A stretch of 64,000 nucleotides of DNA from Perognathus longimembris pacificus (lineage: Eukaryota; Chordata; Mammalia; Rodentia; Heteromyidae), in assembly GCF_023159225.1 (NCBI RefSeq), contig NC_063168.1:44836562-44900561 (forward strand). The letters are read 5' to 3'. The notes under the pieces are model-generated. The model saw nothing but the letters and a program-made list of their open reading frames with translations, did not search any database and was not told where the DNA came from. The position numbers were made by a program, and so were the translations under genes. Position 1 is the stretch's first letter. Each line of letters starts with the position of its first letter. Positions 31,693-43,515 of the stretch are shown piece after piece.

Positions 31693-32379
31693 GGATTGGT
31701 TGGATATCTGTTTCAAACCTCTAGTAGTCACTTTCCAAGATGCCCCCAGTTCATCCTGGATGCCTACTACTCACAACCTGGTACCCACACACACACTGTT
31801 CTATGGTTTGTCTGGGTGAATGGTAGAATGAAGTAGAAGAAACCTTTTCCACTTCCAAGATTGTTACAAATTGTTGTGAGCTGTCTCTTTTTGCTCAGGT
31901 ATCTTACCTTGGAAGAAGCCAACTCCTTGGGGAAAAGCAGGCCACAAGAACCAACCACCAAAACCAGAGTATACTGAAAGACTGAAGAAAGAGGTAGGCA
32001 AATCCAAGACTGTACAGAGAGCAGTTTAGGAAAAACTTGGGGGGGAGGGGATGAGTGACAGGTAGAAGAGAAAAAGATGCCCACAGACCATGGTGGAAGA
32101 AAGGAATCTAGAAGTACAGCTAGACAAAAGTGGGCCAGGGCCAGCTAGAATATAATGGGCTTTCTCAAATCGGCATGTCATATATCAGTTAAGAAATATG
32201 AGTAAGCCTGATATTGGGCAGCTCTCCCATTTGACTTTCAGCTTAAACACATTCTCACAAGAGACCTGAAACCCAACCCTAGAGTCCGAACCAACACCAC
32301 CCCCCACCCCCAAAGCATCTCCCGGATTTCTGTCCTCAGATATTGTTAGACGTAATGTCCTAGCAGATCACAAAAGCTC
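31693..32379. other. Intergenic DNA, nothing firmly recognised
   Basis: There is no gene or clear repeat. The right part may be further L1 3' text, but I cannot support this. Confidence 0.35.
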
Positions 32380-32825
32380 AATAGCTATGTACATATGAAC
32401 ATATAGATGATGCTAAATGAAATGAACTCCAAGTTATGGAAATAAGTGGTTACGATTGTCGTTATTTTCAATGTACCTTGTGAAATTATGCCATTTTCTT
32501 TTGCCTTTCTTCCTCAGGGTTTTACCCCTGATGTCACTGTTACTGATTTTGGTACCATGGGTATTGTATATACGTTTATTGGACCTAGAGAAGGGAAGGG
32601 GAACATCAAAATGGAAAGCCAAAGCGTAAAAGGCGAACCAGTGTAACAGCAATACTTAAAAAACTATATGCTGTAATCCAACTGTTAAACTTATGAGGGG
32701 GGATAGGATGGAGGGAAGGAGGGAATAAAAAGATGGAGGAGGTAACAAGTTTGATAAGAAATGTACTCACTGCCTTACATATGAAACTGTACATCACTTT
32801 GACAGTAAATAATTTTAAAGAAATA
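32380..32825 (+). mobile_element. L1 3'-end fragment
   Basis: GCTAAATGAAATGAACTCCA and the terminal CTTACATATGAAACTGTAC then ACTTTGACAGTAAA match the copy at 12181-12618. A G/A-rich block lies at 32694-32726. Confidence 0.8.
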
Positions 32826-34533
32826 AGTATTTATTATTTAAAGTGGGTAAATATTGAGGTACTTGTTCTGTTATGGGTCTGTACAACAGGAAGCTTGTTT
32901 TCCCTCATTGTAATCTCAGCATTTAAAGTTTCTTGAGTACTCTCCGTCATTGGTAACTGGGGTATTTTAAAAGGAGATAAAGGAATCTTTATAGACTGAT
33001 AGCTTTGACCCAAGAATCATGAAATAAGCAGACTGTTATAGTCCTGTAATAGTAACATTTCTTTAGTCTTTTTTTTCAAACTCAAGAGAGAAGTGTGTTG
33101 TATACACAAAGCACTTTTGATAGTAAAATTGAAATTTCAAGATCCCCAAACCTCAGTGAGGCCATTTTATAAATGGCTATTTTTATGTTAGTAAATAGAG
33201 AATTGTTTTTTTTAAAAAAAAAGGAATGCTGAGTTTTAGTCCTTCTTTGAGTACTAGCTTTGAAATTACACCTGCACAAAAGCAAAAATCTCTTCCCTTT
33301 GCAGATCAGAACATCAGATTTTCACTTACCCCTGGTTTGTTTAGAGACCAAAATCTATCCTTAATACATTATGGGTAATCAAGACCAGCTTTTGGAACAA
33401 TCTTAATAATCAGATTAATAATAATCTTAATAATCAAATTAGTTCCTTTAAATTCTGTATGTTGTCATTATTTTTGCCTGGAACTTCCTCTGGTATTATT
33501 TCAGAAAGTAAAGAGATAATTGTACTTTGTTTATTATGTGAAAATGCAATGCCTAAAAAATCCTTTTCTTAGATAAGAAAGTAAGAAATAAATAAATGTT
33601 AGGGGCAGCCCATTATCTTTTACATATTAAATTGTAATTGAAATACAGGGTGTTTCAGTAACTGTATAGACTCTAAGTAATAAATTTATCTGTAATGAAA
33701 AATTTAGTCTTTGGGCATTAGGCTTAAAGCAGAAAATATTCATAATTAGTTTCTGAGCATTCTGTAACCCATGCATAAAACCCAGCAATATTATGTTTCT
33801 CTGCCTGTATTTCATCCCTCACATCTTCCAGGAATTGACAGTCCAGATAACCTGTAACTTGGGCATGGTTACAATGTTGGCAGTTGTGGTTTATTTATAT
33901 TCCGTGCCTTTGTAATGTTGTTCATGTTCATGTTCTAATACAACTCCAAATCAACTTACATTGTTTGCACATCAGATACTGTTGCATCATCATGCATCCT
34001 TCCCCAAACCCCAGGAGGATTCCAGTTGAAGTGACATATGACATAATGTTATGATCAAATGATGACCTTATCATACAATGGAGCACTGTTGTTCTATGTG
34101 TTCTTGTCTGTGTTGAAATGCCTTAATAATCAAATGTATTGAATACACTTCAATGTAAGATTCAAGTGTATATGTCATGTAGGTTAGTGATAATTATTAA
34201 TTCAGGGAAAACATACAAGATGACATCAAACACAATTTTCCTCATCACTACTGTTTTTTTTTTTAATGTTCTCAGTGGAGGTCTTGATAAGCATTTAGTA
34301 GTTAAAGCATTTTCATTGCTGTAATCATAATATGCATAATTATATATAAACACAGAGTATTAGCAAGAATAATGTTTATTGTCTCTGGTTAATTCTCCAA
34401 CCAGAATCTCCACTTGGAAAAGACAAGAGTGAAGACCAGTAATAGGAGCTTAAAGCTACATGCTACAGAGAACCAATCAGCTTTGTTCTTGCTGTGCTTC
34501 TGTTCCTTAATAATTTATCTCACTTTTTATGAG
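32826..34533. other. Intergenic DNA, nothing recognised
   Basis: This is 1.7 kb of AT-rich DNA. Scattered 60-67-codon frames lack resemblance to proteins. Confidence 0.45.
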
Positions 34534-34820
34534 TAAAAAACAGAAGGAATGACACTGCCTCATTTGTAAGGAAATGGAAGCACTTGGAAAAAAAATCATA
34601 ACTAAGTGAAGCGACCCAGACCCAAAGAAACATAAGCCCTATGGTGTCCCTCATAGGGAATAGCGAGTACAGGAATAGGCTAGTCATGGTAGAAGACCAA
34701 AATACCCCAATAGCTACACCCATATGACCACATAAGAAGATGCCAAGTGAAATGAACTCCATGAATGGGACAATGTCATTCTTTTTGATAGAGGCATAAA
34801 ATTCCAATATAGGTATAATC
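34534..34820 (+). mobile_element. L1 fragment (3' region)
   Basis: CTAAGTGAAGCGACCCAGAC, CCAAAGAAACATAAGCCC and AAGTGAAATGAACTCCATG resemble the segment after ORF2 in rodent L1. Confidence 0.65.
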
Positions 34821-34852
34821 CTATATTGTTAGACTCGCATGCACGGATTAGT

Positions 34853-34910
34853 ATGTATGTATGTATGTATGTATGTATGTATTTATTTATTTATTTATTT
34901 ATTTATTTAT
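34853..34910. repeat. (GTAT)n(TTTA)n tetranucleotide repeat
   Basis: About seven GTAT units followed by eight TTTA units directly adjoin the tail of the next SINE. Confidence 0.95.
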
Positions 34911-35102
34911 TGCTAGTCCTGGGCCTTGGACTCAGGGCCTGAGCACTGTCCCTGGCTTCTTTTTGCTCAAGGCTAGCACTCTGCCACTTGAGCCACAGCA
35001 CTACTTTTGGCCGTTTTCTATGTACGTGGTGCTGGGGAATTGAACCAGGGCTTCATGTATACGAGGCAAGCACTTTTGCCACTAGGCCATATTCCCAGCC
35101 CC
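34911..35102 (-). mobile_element. Family A SINE
   Basis: This nearly full reverse copy runs from TGCTAGTCCTGGGCCTTGG to GGCCATATTCCCAGCCCCC. Its A-tail has become a tetranucleotide repeat on the left. Confidence 0.93.
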
Positions 35103-35434
35103 CGGAATTAATTTTTTTTAATTTTTTAATTGCTATTGTAGTTTAAACATTTTACATAATAAGACATTTTTGGTTTTAGTGTGTGTTGTTACTAAGAGAG
35201 CTATTCACCATCCCAAATCAACCATGAATAAAATTAGATTAAAGAGAGGGGGAGAGAGAGGAATTTCTAATACTTACATAAATCTTTATTGAAAATGTTT
35301 TCCATTTGCAATTACATTCATCCTTACATAGACAGGTGAAGAAACTAAATGCCTAGGATTATTTCCCATAGTCTGCTATAGCTAAACAATAGTTACAAAA
35401 GAGCACTAGCAAGGGACAGATGAGAAATAGCACT
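35103..35434. other. Intergenic DNA, nothing recognised
   Basis: This is AT-rich, with a short GAGA run near 35250. No further feature is seen. Confidence 0.4.
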
Positions 35435-35800
35435 TGGTGTTACAGTGTGGATGGGAAATGTCCCCACAGGCTCATGTGATGATGTCCCTGCAGGCAGCAT
35501 TCCCTTAGAAAGCTCTTGAAACTTTAGAAAGTGAAGCCTAGTTAGAAGAAATAGGTGGTGAGTTTGGGGCCTCTATCTTCTGAGAACCTTCCCTGGCTCT
35601 CTCTGCCTCCTGTCTTCAGCAAGGTAAAGAAGTGTTGCCATACCCTCCCAATGTAGTGATGCCGGCCCAAGAGTATAGAGGGCATGGGCAGCCACAAACT
35701 GAATCCGCTGAAACCCTCATCCAATATGAACAATTCCTTTCCTAAGATGTTTCTATCAGGTATTTGATCATTGCCACAAAAGAGACTAATATACTTACCT
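35435..35800 (+). mobile_element. MaLR-type LTR
   Basis: GTTACAGTGTGGATGGGAAA, ATGTCCCCACAGGCTCATGT and a terminal TTTCTATCAGGTATTTGATC then AGACTAATATA are typical of MaLR LTRs. No coding part is attached. Confidence 0.65.
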
Positions 35801-36029
35801 TATCAAATTTGGTGTATTGGATAACAAAAGATGGTCCCTGGCTTATCACAGGGGGCCTAAAAAGCTAAACGTGCTTCCTCTCCTCTACGTGCTTCCTCTC
35901 CTCTTCCAGTATCTTGCAAAGCAAGAGGAAACTTTGTTTTCATCTTGCAACCCCTTAAAAATATATGTGAGGATGTTTACTAAGGGAAAATGTATTTGTA
36001 ACTGTAGTGTGACAGAGTTTAAAATTCTT

Positions 36030-36128
36030 GAAGACTATGGCTGTGTATTATTCATCCTTATCTGTCCCCTGGGTTTCTAGCATAGCACTTCATATGTAGA
36101 AAATACTCATTATATGTTATTGATTTGA
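36030..36128 (+). mobile_element. L2/MIR-type ancient 3' end
   Basis: GAAGACTATGGCTGTGTATT, GGTTTCTAGCATAGCACTTC and AAAATACTCATTATATGTTA resemble the conserved L2 3' end. Confidence 0.55.
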
Positions 36129-36850
36129 ATTTATAGTTACACTGTTACAAAAATGGAAATCATAGTGTATGTGGAAGGGAAAACTGGGAACTAAAATGTA
36201 ATTCTCCATGGGAAATGTAGTTCCTTGATCTAAATTCATCCTATCTTTCATTAATGTATTTTATTTAATACATAGGTCATGAGCTCTGATCAAGGGATCA
36301 ACCCTAACATTCAGCCTTACACTACCTGTCTATTTGTACCTGGGCTTCATCAAGTCACTAAGGCAAAATCACAGACTGGGTAAGTGAAAGAAAAATACAT
36401 AAGTAAGAACAATGTTATGACAGTATGACTATTTATGAGGAGCACCTAACATAAATGGGAGGCCCACACAAGGTTTTGTAGAGCAGAACCCCAAATCTGT
36501 GAGTATAAGAGACCAGCAATGGGAGGGGGAAACTGGCATCAGGTAAACACTAGAGTACCCCAAGCCCACAGCTTGAGAACATGGTGGGTTGGAGGAATGA
36601 GAGCAAGGAGTTCCATTTGGCCAGAGGATAGCAAACAAAGCAAGTAACACACACACTAAGGCTGGCCAGTAAGAAAACATCATCGTGTTTGCCCCACACC
36701 CACTGCAATATGGAGGATGGCTCAGAGGATGACCACAATGAAGACATTTAACTGTGTCTGTAGGGCGGAATACACAGCTCTATTTGGAAAGCCTGCAGCA
36801 GAGACAAAAGACCTCATGACCTAAGTGACTGGTATCAATCATATGAAGCC
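36129..36850. other. Intergenic DNA, nothing recognised
   Basis: No gene or repeat can be supported in this stretch left of the purine tract. Confidence 0.4.
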
Positions 36851-37154
36851 AAAAGAAGAAGAAGGAGAAGGAGAAGGAGAAGGAGAAGGAGAAGGAGAAG
36901 GAGAAGGAGAAGGAGAAGGAGAAGGAGAAGGAGAAGGAGAAGGAGAAGGAGAAGGAGAAGGAGAAGGAGAAGAAGAAGAAGAAGAAGAAGAAGAAGAAGA
37001 AGAAGAAGAAGAAGAAGAAGAAGAAGAAGAAGAAGAAGAAGAAGAAGAAAAGAGGAGGAGGAAGAAGAGGAGGAGGAGGAGGAGGAGGAGGAGGAGGAGG
37101 AGGAGGAGGAGGAGGAGGAGGAGGAGGAGGAGGAGGAGGAGGAGGAGGAGGAGA
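36851..37154. repeat. 304-nt uninterrupted purine tract: (GGAGAA)n, (GAA)n, (GGA)n
   Basis: The plus strand has no C or T for 304 bases. The order is GGAGAA hexanucleotides to about 36970, GAA triplets to about 37048, a short mixed block, then GGA triplets. Long frames through it (poly-Glu, poly-Arg, poly-Ser, poly-Leu, poly-Pro) are repeat artefacts. Confidence 0.98.
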
Positions 37155-38699
37155 TGGAGATACAGGAGGAAGGAGCAAGAACATCCATGGATGGAGGAAA
37201 CAGGCAATAAAAAAGTCAGCTACAAAACTCATCTAGTTCACAATTTTACCCAAGGCCATCTCTGGTCCCAGAGCAAGTTTAATATAGAATTTGTCCTTTT
37301 CCACAATGAGTACTTAGCAAAGCCTTTGAAAAATGTTTCAGAATATCTCAAAATTATCCACTGGAGAGGCAGGCTCTTGGCATTTAACAATGCCACTGTT
37401 CGGAGATGCTCTTTCCTCGTCCTTTTCATGGTGCTTGAGGACCTTTGGGTGGGATTCTCTCTGAACAGTGTGAAAATATCAAAATAAAACTCTACAGAAA
37501 AGGATAAGCACAGCAGCTAAGCTCGTCCTCCTCTCTCTACTCCCCCCCCCAACCTCTCACAGGTCTGCAGCAGCTCGCACAGATAAAAGGCAGTAAAGAA
37601 GACTGATATCTAGAGTGTTCACAATGGGTTTCCCAAATCAGAGATCCCTGAGCCATTTATTCCCTGTTAGGGGGATGGATAATCTCAGTTGGAAAAAAGA
37701 AATCACAAAAATGCCCATGTGTATGCAGATCTATGTAGTTGATATTCAAGCATTCATTCCAGCAAAAAAAAGTATATATTGAAAGTGATGAGCAAAGTTT
37801 TCAAGAACAGAAAATTAAAGTCAGACAGTCATAAAGTGTTCTTTTAGAAATCAGTGAAAAATCTCTGGATCTACCTTTGAAAGGGAACTAATAAATGATA
37901 ATCCCTTGGATGTTCAGGCATCCATACATATGTAGGAATGCAGTTGGCCTTCTTCCTCATCTGTGGAGAGCTCGCCTCTGAGTCAGCCCCTCTGCCAGCG
38001 GCCCTGACCCCATCTCCTCTTGTCTACTCACAGACATAGCCCGGGAAATTGCCTCTCTTTCCTTTGCATCATTAACTTTCTTCCCACCAAAGGCTCACCT
38101 CACATGCATCCATCATCCTCTCTGTGGTGCACCAGAGCTGAAGGTATAGAACTGAAACCCAATAATAAAGCAAGGGAAAGTCAGTCCACAGGTAATCGGC
38201 CAATGATCATCACTGCTGTCAGTTCTAAGCAATGTCTACAATAAGTGCTCCCCACCTCTCATCTATTTCTTTATATATACTTGCTATAATAATTACTGAA
38301 AGATCCAAGTCAGTGTATTCTAATTCTCCAGTATTGAATAAACATTGTATTACATGAATGTTAACTTGGTTATCCTGTTAGACCCCTAATATGTGGACTC
38401 AAGAACATGGTACAGCTCAGGAAGCTATAACAGTCCAGACTTGTTCAAACTTGTTTCATATGCAGTTGGTGTTGACTTCCCTTTTGGCCCTACAGATTCT
38501 TGGATTTAAGCCATGTGATTTACCATAAACCATGATTGTAAAGGTGAAGAGATAACTTAGTTTACTTTGATTCTGTCATTCTGTGTGACCGTGTGCAATT
38601 TTTATTTGTGCTTTTAAATTGAAAAGAATGAAATGGGGTGTGAATTGAAAGCTATAATATTTTTGTTTGGTTTGATCCCTTTATACTGCATTCAGGTAA
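37155..38699. other. Intergenic DNA, nothing firmly recognised
   Basis: There is no coding resemblance. The part near 37960-38300 may be very old LINE sequence, but I cannot support a call. Confidence 0.4.
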
Positions 38700-38742
38700 T
38701 ACACACACACATACACAGAGAGAGAGAGAGAGAGAAGAGAGA
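38700..38742. repeat. (CA)n(GA)n microsatellite
   Basis: Short CA then GA runs precede a minus-strand family B SINE. Confidence 0.9.
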
Positions 38743-38751
38743 GTCACAGAA

Positions 38752-38970
38752 TGAGGCTCTGATTCTGAACTAAGGGCTTCATTCTCTCACTCAGCTTTTT
38801 CATTCATGGCACTTTATCACTTGAACCATGCTTCCAGCCTAGTTTTTCGCTGATTAACTAGAGATAGAGTCTCACAGAATTTCTTTTTCTGCCTAGGCTG
38901 GCTTGGAAACATAATACTTCCAATCTCAGCTTGTTAAGTAGCTAAGAGTACAGGCATAAACCATGGACAT
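38752..38970 (-). mobile_element. Family B SINE (diverged)
   Basis: This reverse copy contains CACTTGAACCATGCTTCCAG, CTGATTAACTAGAGATAGAG, TAGGCTGGCTTGGAAAC and GTAGCTAAGAGTACAGGC. Confidence 0.8.
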
Positions 38971-39440
38971 TCCACTAGAGGAACAATGTTGTTGTTTTTT
39001 AATTGAAGTCTATTTTTCTACTGTAATTGTGAATTTTCTTAATTGGTAGATTTTAAATGATTCTATATCCAAAATTTGTTGTATGAGTGACACATATAAT
39101 GTTGTGCTACCTACTTGGAGTGTCCTCACCCCCTTCAATAATGACTCTACACTTTCTCAGACCCCAGCTGCAAGGTATTGACTTCATCTATTGACTGGAA
39201 AATACATATACATTTAAGTTTTAATAGCTTGGAGTTTGACAGATGCTTTGAGAGGAAGACTGCATTTTCAGCCACTTCTCTGAAGACATAAGATAGAGAG
39301 CTCAAAGAACAACAGGACCATGCCCTGTCAGCCTCTGGCTAATCCCCCCATCTTACACTGCCATGTTGCATAGCATTTCTTGCTAGAACCCCACTTTAAT
39401 TTGGGTTTACTTTCCATGAGTTCTGCCTCCATCCTAAGTG
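38971..39440. other. Intergenic DNA, nothing recognised
   Basis: No gene or repeat can be supported here. Confidence 0.4.
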
Positions 39441-39447
39441 AGCAACT

Positions 39448-39526
39448 AAGCTGGGAGTGTAGCTTCATGACAGACCCCTTGCCTAGCATGCATTAAGCCC
39501 TGGGTTCAATCCCCAGCACTGCTAAT
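39448..39526 (+). mobile_element. ID-like monomer with short duplication
   Basis: GCTGGGAGTGTAGCTTCATG to GGGTTCAATCCCCAGCAC is a tRNA-like ID unit. TGAGCAACT flanks it at 39439-39447 and 39527-39535. It has almost no A tail. Confidence 0.85.
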
Positions 39527-39766
39527 TGAGCAACTTCAATCACTGTGGATTCACTGTGGAATCATTTTCATTCACTGTGTGGTCAATGTAATTTGTCTAT
39601 TGGTGTGTGCCCTACAAAATTTAAACATTGTGAAACTAAAAAGAAAAAAACAAACAAAAACATTGACCCTGTATGCAAATAATCCAGGTAATTCATGAAA
39701 TCCTAATTTGGTAATTTCCTTAGTTCAATCTTCTTTTATAAGAAAAACAACAAATCAAGAAAATAA

Positions 39767-39985
39767 GCCAGGTGCTGGTGGCTCGTGCCTGTAACCCTAA
39801 TTTCCCAGGAGACGGAGATCTGGAGGATCAAAGTATGAGGCCACCATGAGCTAAGCATAAAAGTGCAAGGGACTCCATCTCCAAAGTAACCAGCAAAAAT
39901 CCAAGCTGAAGGTTTAGTTTAAGTAGCAGAACACTGACCTAGCATCTATGCAGTCCTGTGTTCAAACTCCAGTAGTAGGGGTGGA
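39767..39985 (+). mobile_element. B1-like plus ID-like SINE
   Basis: GCCAGGTGCTGGTGGCTCGT, then CTCCATCTCCAAAGTAACCA, then TTTAAGTAGCAGAACACTG and TTCAAACTCCAGTAG. This is a diverged family B relative. Confidence 0.85.
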
Positions 39986-40675
39986 GGAAAAGAAAGAAAA
40001 ATATTACATTACTAATGAATATCATATTAGTTATATGATTAGAAGTTACTTAAATTATACTTTTTGCAAATAATGTTATTATATTACATAATTTTATTAT
40101 ATTAAAATTCACTTAGGAGCTGCTGGACAATTATTGACATAAAATATTACCATAGCAAACTGTAATAAAGAACCAAAATTCAAATGGGTAGATATAAAAA
40201 AAAAACTGTAAATTGTATTTGTGCTTTAAAAATCCTGTGGGAACGTGTATGCATTCTCAAGATTGCTTCATAATTACTTTGAATTTAAGAGCAAACTCAA
40301 AAATTATCACACTAACATGACATGACATTGACCCAGTGAAGCTCAATCAGGAAAATAAAAATTTAACAAAATAAGAACTGATTGAAGCAGTAGGTAAATT
40401 TGTTCTGAAATGTGTCATGACTGCAACAGCAAGCTAAAATTGTGAAGAAACACAAGCTGCCACAGCCAGACTATTCATGCTAGAGATGGCAATTGGTTTT
40501 GTTAACACAGACTAAAAGAAATCGTTTTCTATAAGCAAAAACTATAGGAAGAGAAAAAATATTGTACACCTGCCCATCCCTGTATTTTATGCCTGCCCAT
40601 CCCTGTATAAAGCATAATAAAAATGAAGAAGAAAGAACTACAGAATCAAAGACCAAGACTTAGGTTTTAAGAAAT
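39986..40675. other. Intergenic DNA, nothing recognised
   Basis: This is AT-rich. A short tandem duplication of CTGCCCATCCCTGTAT lies near 40570-40606. Confidence 0.5.
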
Positions 40676-40882
40676 CTGATGCTGGTGGCTCACACCTGTA
40701 ATCCTAGCTACTCAGGAGGCTGAGAACTGAGGATCGTCATTTGAAGCCAGCCCTGGCAGCCTCTTCTCTCCAATTAACCACCCAAATGCCAGAAGTAGAG
40801 CTGTGGCACAAGTGATATCCTTACGCAAAAAAAAAAGCTCAGAAACAACACATAGGCCTTGAGTTCAAGCCCCAGGACTGGG
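40676..40882 (+). mobile_element. Family B SINE
   Basis: CTGATGCTGGTGGCTCACAC, CCAATTAACCACCCAAATGC and TTCAAGCCCCAGGACTGGG are present. It is followed by a CA tail. Confidence 0.92.
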
Positions 40883-40899
40883 ACACGAACACACATACA

Positions 40900-40940
<41 letters not shown>
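40883..40940. repeat. (CA)n microsatellite at a SINE 3' end
   Basis: About 25 CA units, imperfect at the left, continue from the family B SINE. Confidence 0.95.
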
Positions 40941-40942
<2 letters not shown>

Positions 40943-40944
40943 CA

Positions 40945-41173
40945 TCACCAATGAGTTGTGTTTATAATACTAGCTACTCAGAAGGCTGAGATCTGAAGCA
41001 TCAGAGTTCAAATCCAGCCATGCAGAAAAGTTCACAAGACTTCATCTGCAATAACCAGCCTCAAAGCCAGACTGGAGACATGGTTCAAATGGTAGAGCAC
41101 CAACCAAAAGCAAGAAAGCCAAACTAGATTGGAAGGCCCTGAGTTCAAGCCTCTAGTACTAGCAAAACAAAAA
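40945..41173 (+). mobile_element. Family B-like SINE (older)
   Basis: CTAGCTACTCAGAAGGCTGA, CATCTGCAATAACCAGCC, ATGGTTCAAATGGTAGAGC and TTCAAGCCTCTAGTACTAGC are present. It stands head to tail with the preceding family B copy. Confidence 0.88.
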
Positions 41174-41686
41174 TCATCATCCATGGTCCCCATGTTCACC
41201 TTTATAGCAAAACTCCTCAAAAGAGCTTAAGGGATACGGAACATGCCACTCCAAAATACACTGCTTAAACACATTGATAGTTCCAGGCTGAAGGCACTAG
41301 GGAATAAGCAGGTATAGGAAGGCTGTATAACCTCATCCTTTCTACTTAAAAGCCGCCCATAAAATTGTGCATGCTCCACATGCTCTTGTAAGAGAGAACA
41401 TTTTTATCCTAAGAGAGAAGGAGGCCAGGCCAAGATGGACCCATAGAAACAAATCTCCTAAAATAGACCATACCTTCCAATCTTTTCTTCGTAGATTCCC
41501 TATGGACTTCCCAACCCTGGCCCCAAGCCCTTTTGTCTGGTAATAGCACCATGCTTTATCATTCTGTTTGAAGACGTATATAAGCTTTGTGGCATAGTGG
41601 CTTCTTGGGGTCTTTATTTTCTTTGGAAGGCTAATATGTACCTGTAAAAACATTTCCTCTTGTGGGCTTTTAATAGGCAACTTACA
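41174..41686 (-). other. Unassigned block, possible LTR-like sequence
   Basis: The plus strand has GTATATAAGCTTTG near 41577 and CTTCTTGGGGTCTTTATTTT, which together recall an LTR promoter and R region. I cannot name a family, and no flanking duplication or coding region is visible. Confidence 0.25.
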
Positions 41687-41699
41687 GTTAACACATCCA

Positions 41700-41891
41700 G
41701 GGCTGGGAATATGGCATAGTGGCAAGAGTGCTTGCCTCGTATACATGAAACCCTGGGTTCGATTCCTCAGCACCACATCCATAGAAAAGGCCAGAAGTGG
41801 CACTGTGACTCAAGTGGCAGAGTACTAGCCTTGAGGGAGCAAAAAAAAGAAGTTCAGACCCTGAGTTCAAGCCCCAGGACTGGCAAAAAAT
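41700..41891 (+). mobile_element. Family A SINE with target-site duplication
   Basis: The copy is flanked by GTTAACACATCCA at 41687-41699 and 41892-41904. It has an internal deletion in the second unit and a short tail. Confidence 0.95.
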
Positions 41892-41904
41892 GTTAACACA
41901 TCCA

Positions 41905-42459
41905 CACACCACTCAGATCTTACTTCCCAAAAGCAACAGTCTTCCCCATTTCCATCCACAAAGGCCCCATTCTTGACTTTCTCAGGCCAAAAATCTGGAA
42001 AAACATCTTTGGTTCCCTTCTTTCCCTCACGTTCTACCTCCAAAACAAACATACATACATACATTTCATACACAAACATTCCCTCTCTCTTTCTCTCTCT
42101 TCCCCTCCCCCTACATTACAAGTATGTCCTGAATCCACCTCACTTTTCCTCTTTCATCCCCACTACAGTCTCAATGCTGGCATCTTCACAAAGCTCACAG
42201 GAGCAAATATAACCACAGGTTGACAGATGGAAAAGCTGGAGGTGGTAGGTCCTGATGGATAGGAACTGGTGTCCTTTAAAAGAAACTTCGGACAGGGAGG
42301 GGGTAGCTTTTTGCCCCCTAATATGAAAGAAAGGGCCCTTCTCAGACACTGATATCCATAGCAGTATCTTGAGATGTTGGACCTTCCAACCTGAAGAGCT
42401 GCAAGAAACTTCACTTCTTCATAAAGGTCTCTGGGATTGTGTTAGCGATGAGCCTTGGA
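41905..42459. other. Intergenic DNA, nothing recognised
   Basis: A CATA run near 42050 and a CT-rich stretch near 42085 are present. Overlapping short frames have no family resemblance. Confidence 0.4.
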
Positions 42460-42990
42460 ACCAAGGAACTTTGTCTACCACGATAGCTTCCCTCCGGGCT
42501 CTGCTCACTCCATCAACCACTCCAGCCCTTCCCATATCCCTAGATGCATCTTGCCCTGGAATAAAGTTCACACCACACCTCTTGCACAAAACCGCCTACA
42601 GGCATCTACCTCTTTCAGAATAAGAACCCTACCTAACTAATCTCCCCAGCCTGCTCACAAGCTCTCCAAAACTCCTCCTTCTCAACCTCCACCAACCCAG
42701 CTCCAACCTCCAGCCACTCAGCTCATTCCACCCAGCAGAGCTACATTGCTGGACTTCACCCTAACAGGCTAAGGTCGCATTCCAATGCCTGTGTGCTTAG
42801 CACTGCCCTCTGCTGGACTCCCACCTCCCTGCTGGGCCTGGGTGGCTCCTGAATTTCTGGGGTCAACTTAACTTTGTCTGCCACTTTGTCACTTACTCTG
42901 CTTTATGAGCAGTTTCTGTGATTGCTTGTCTTCAAAGCCTAGAAAATACAAACACATGGTAAAGTCTTGACAAATGTTTGAATGACCAGA
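42460..42990 (+). mobile_element. Possible ancient L2 fragment
   Basis: The pyrimidine-rich text and the right end (AACACATGGTAAAGTCTTGA then CAAATGTTTGAATGACC) are reminiscent of L2 3' ends. The copy is strongly diverged. Confidence 0.4.
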
Positions 42991-43182
42991 AAGATGATTA
43001 ATTGCACTAACACAGCACTTTCAAGTTATTCATAGCAGCAATCTATGGCAGCCTTAAGTAACTCTAGTACGTCAGAGTGTAAAAGATACTCTGGATGTCT
43101 CAGAATGCACTCATAATCTTACCCATGACAAAAATAGGAAGTTCTAATGGGCTTTATGCAGAATATCTACTCTGAAAAATTC

Positions 43183-43481
43183 TGTCTGTCTCTCTGTCTC
43201 TATCTCTGTCTCTGCCTCTATCTCTCTGCCTCTCTCTGTGTCTCTCCGTGTCTCTCTGTCTCTGTCTCTGCCTCTGTCTCTGCCTCTTTTTTTTTTCTCA
43301 AATTTTTATTATCAAACTGACGTACAGAGAGGTTACAGTATCATACGTTGGGCATTGGATACATTTCTTGTACTGTTTGTTGCCTTGTCCCTCATGCCCC
43401 CCTCCCTCCCCCCTTTCCCTCCCCCCTGTCTCTGCCTCTTTCTCTGCCTCTCTCTGTCTCTCCCTGTCACTCTGTCTCTGT

Positions 43482-43512
<31 letters not shown>

Positions 43513-43515
43513 CCA
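43183..43515. repeat. (TCTG/TCTC)n simple repeat carrying an L1 insertion
   Basis: Imperfect CTCTGTCTC repeats occupy 43183-43289 and 43426-43515 on either side of a small L1 insertion. Confidence 0.92.
43290..43425 (-). mobile_element. Short L1 3'-end insertion into a microsatellite
   Basis: A 136-bp reverse L1 3' end (TTTATTATCAAACTGACGTA, then AGAGAGGTTACAGTATCATA) is flanked by CTGTCTCTGCCTCTTT at 43274-43289 and 43426-43441. Confidence 0.88.

Noticed and set aside
34861..35043. Recurrent peptide like WTQGLSTVPGFFLLKASTLPLEPQ in many frames
   Set aside because: It is the antisense translation of the family A/B SINE module, found wherever a SINE lies.
36825..37487. 220-codon plus frame and three long minus frames across the purine tract
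   Set aside because: All are translations of GAA/GGA repeats (poly-Glu, Arg, Ser, Leu, Pro) with no domain or splice context.
41342..41803. 153-codon minus frame
   Set aside because: It runs partly through a family A SINE. The remainder lacks any recognisable domain.
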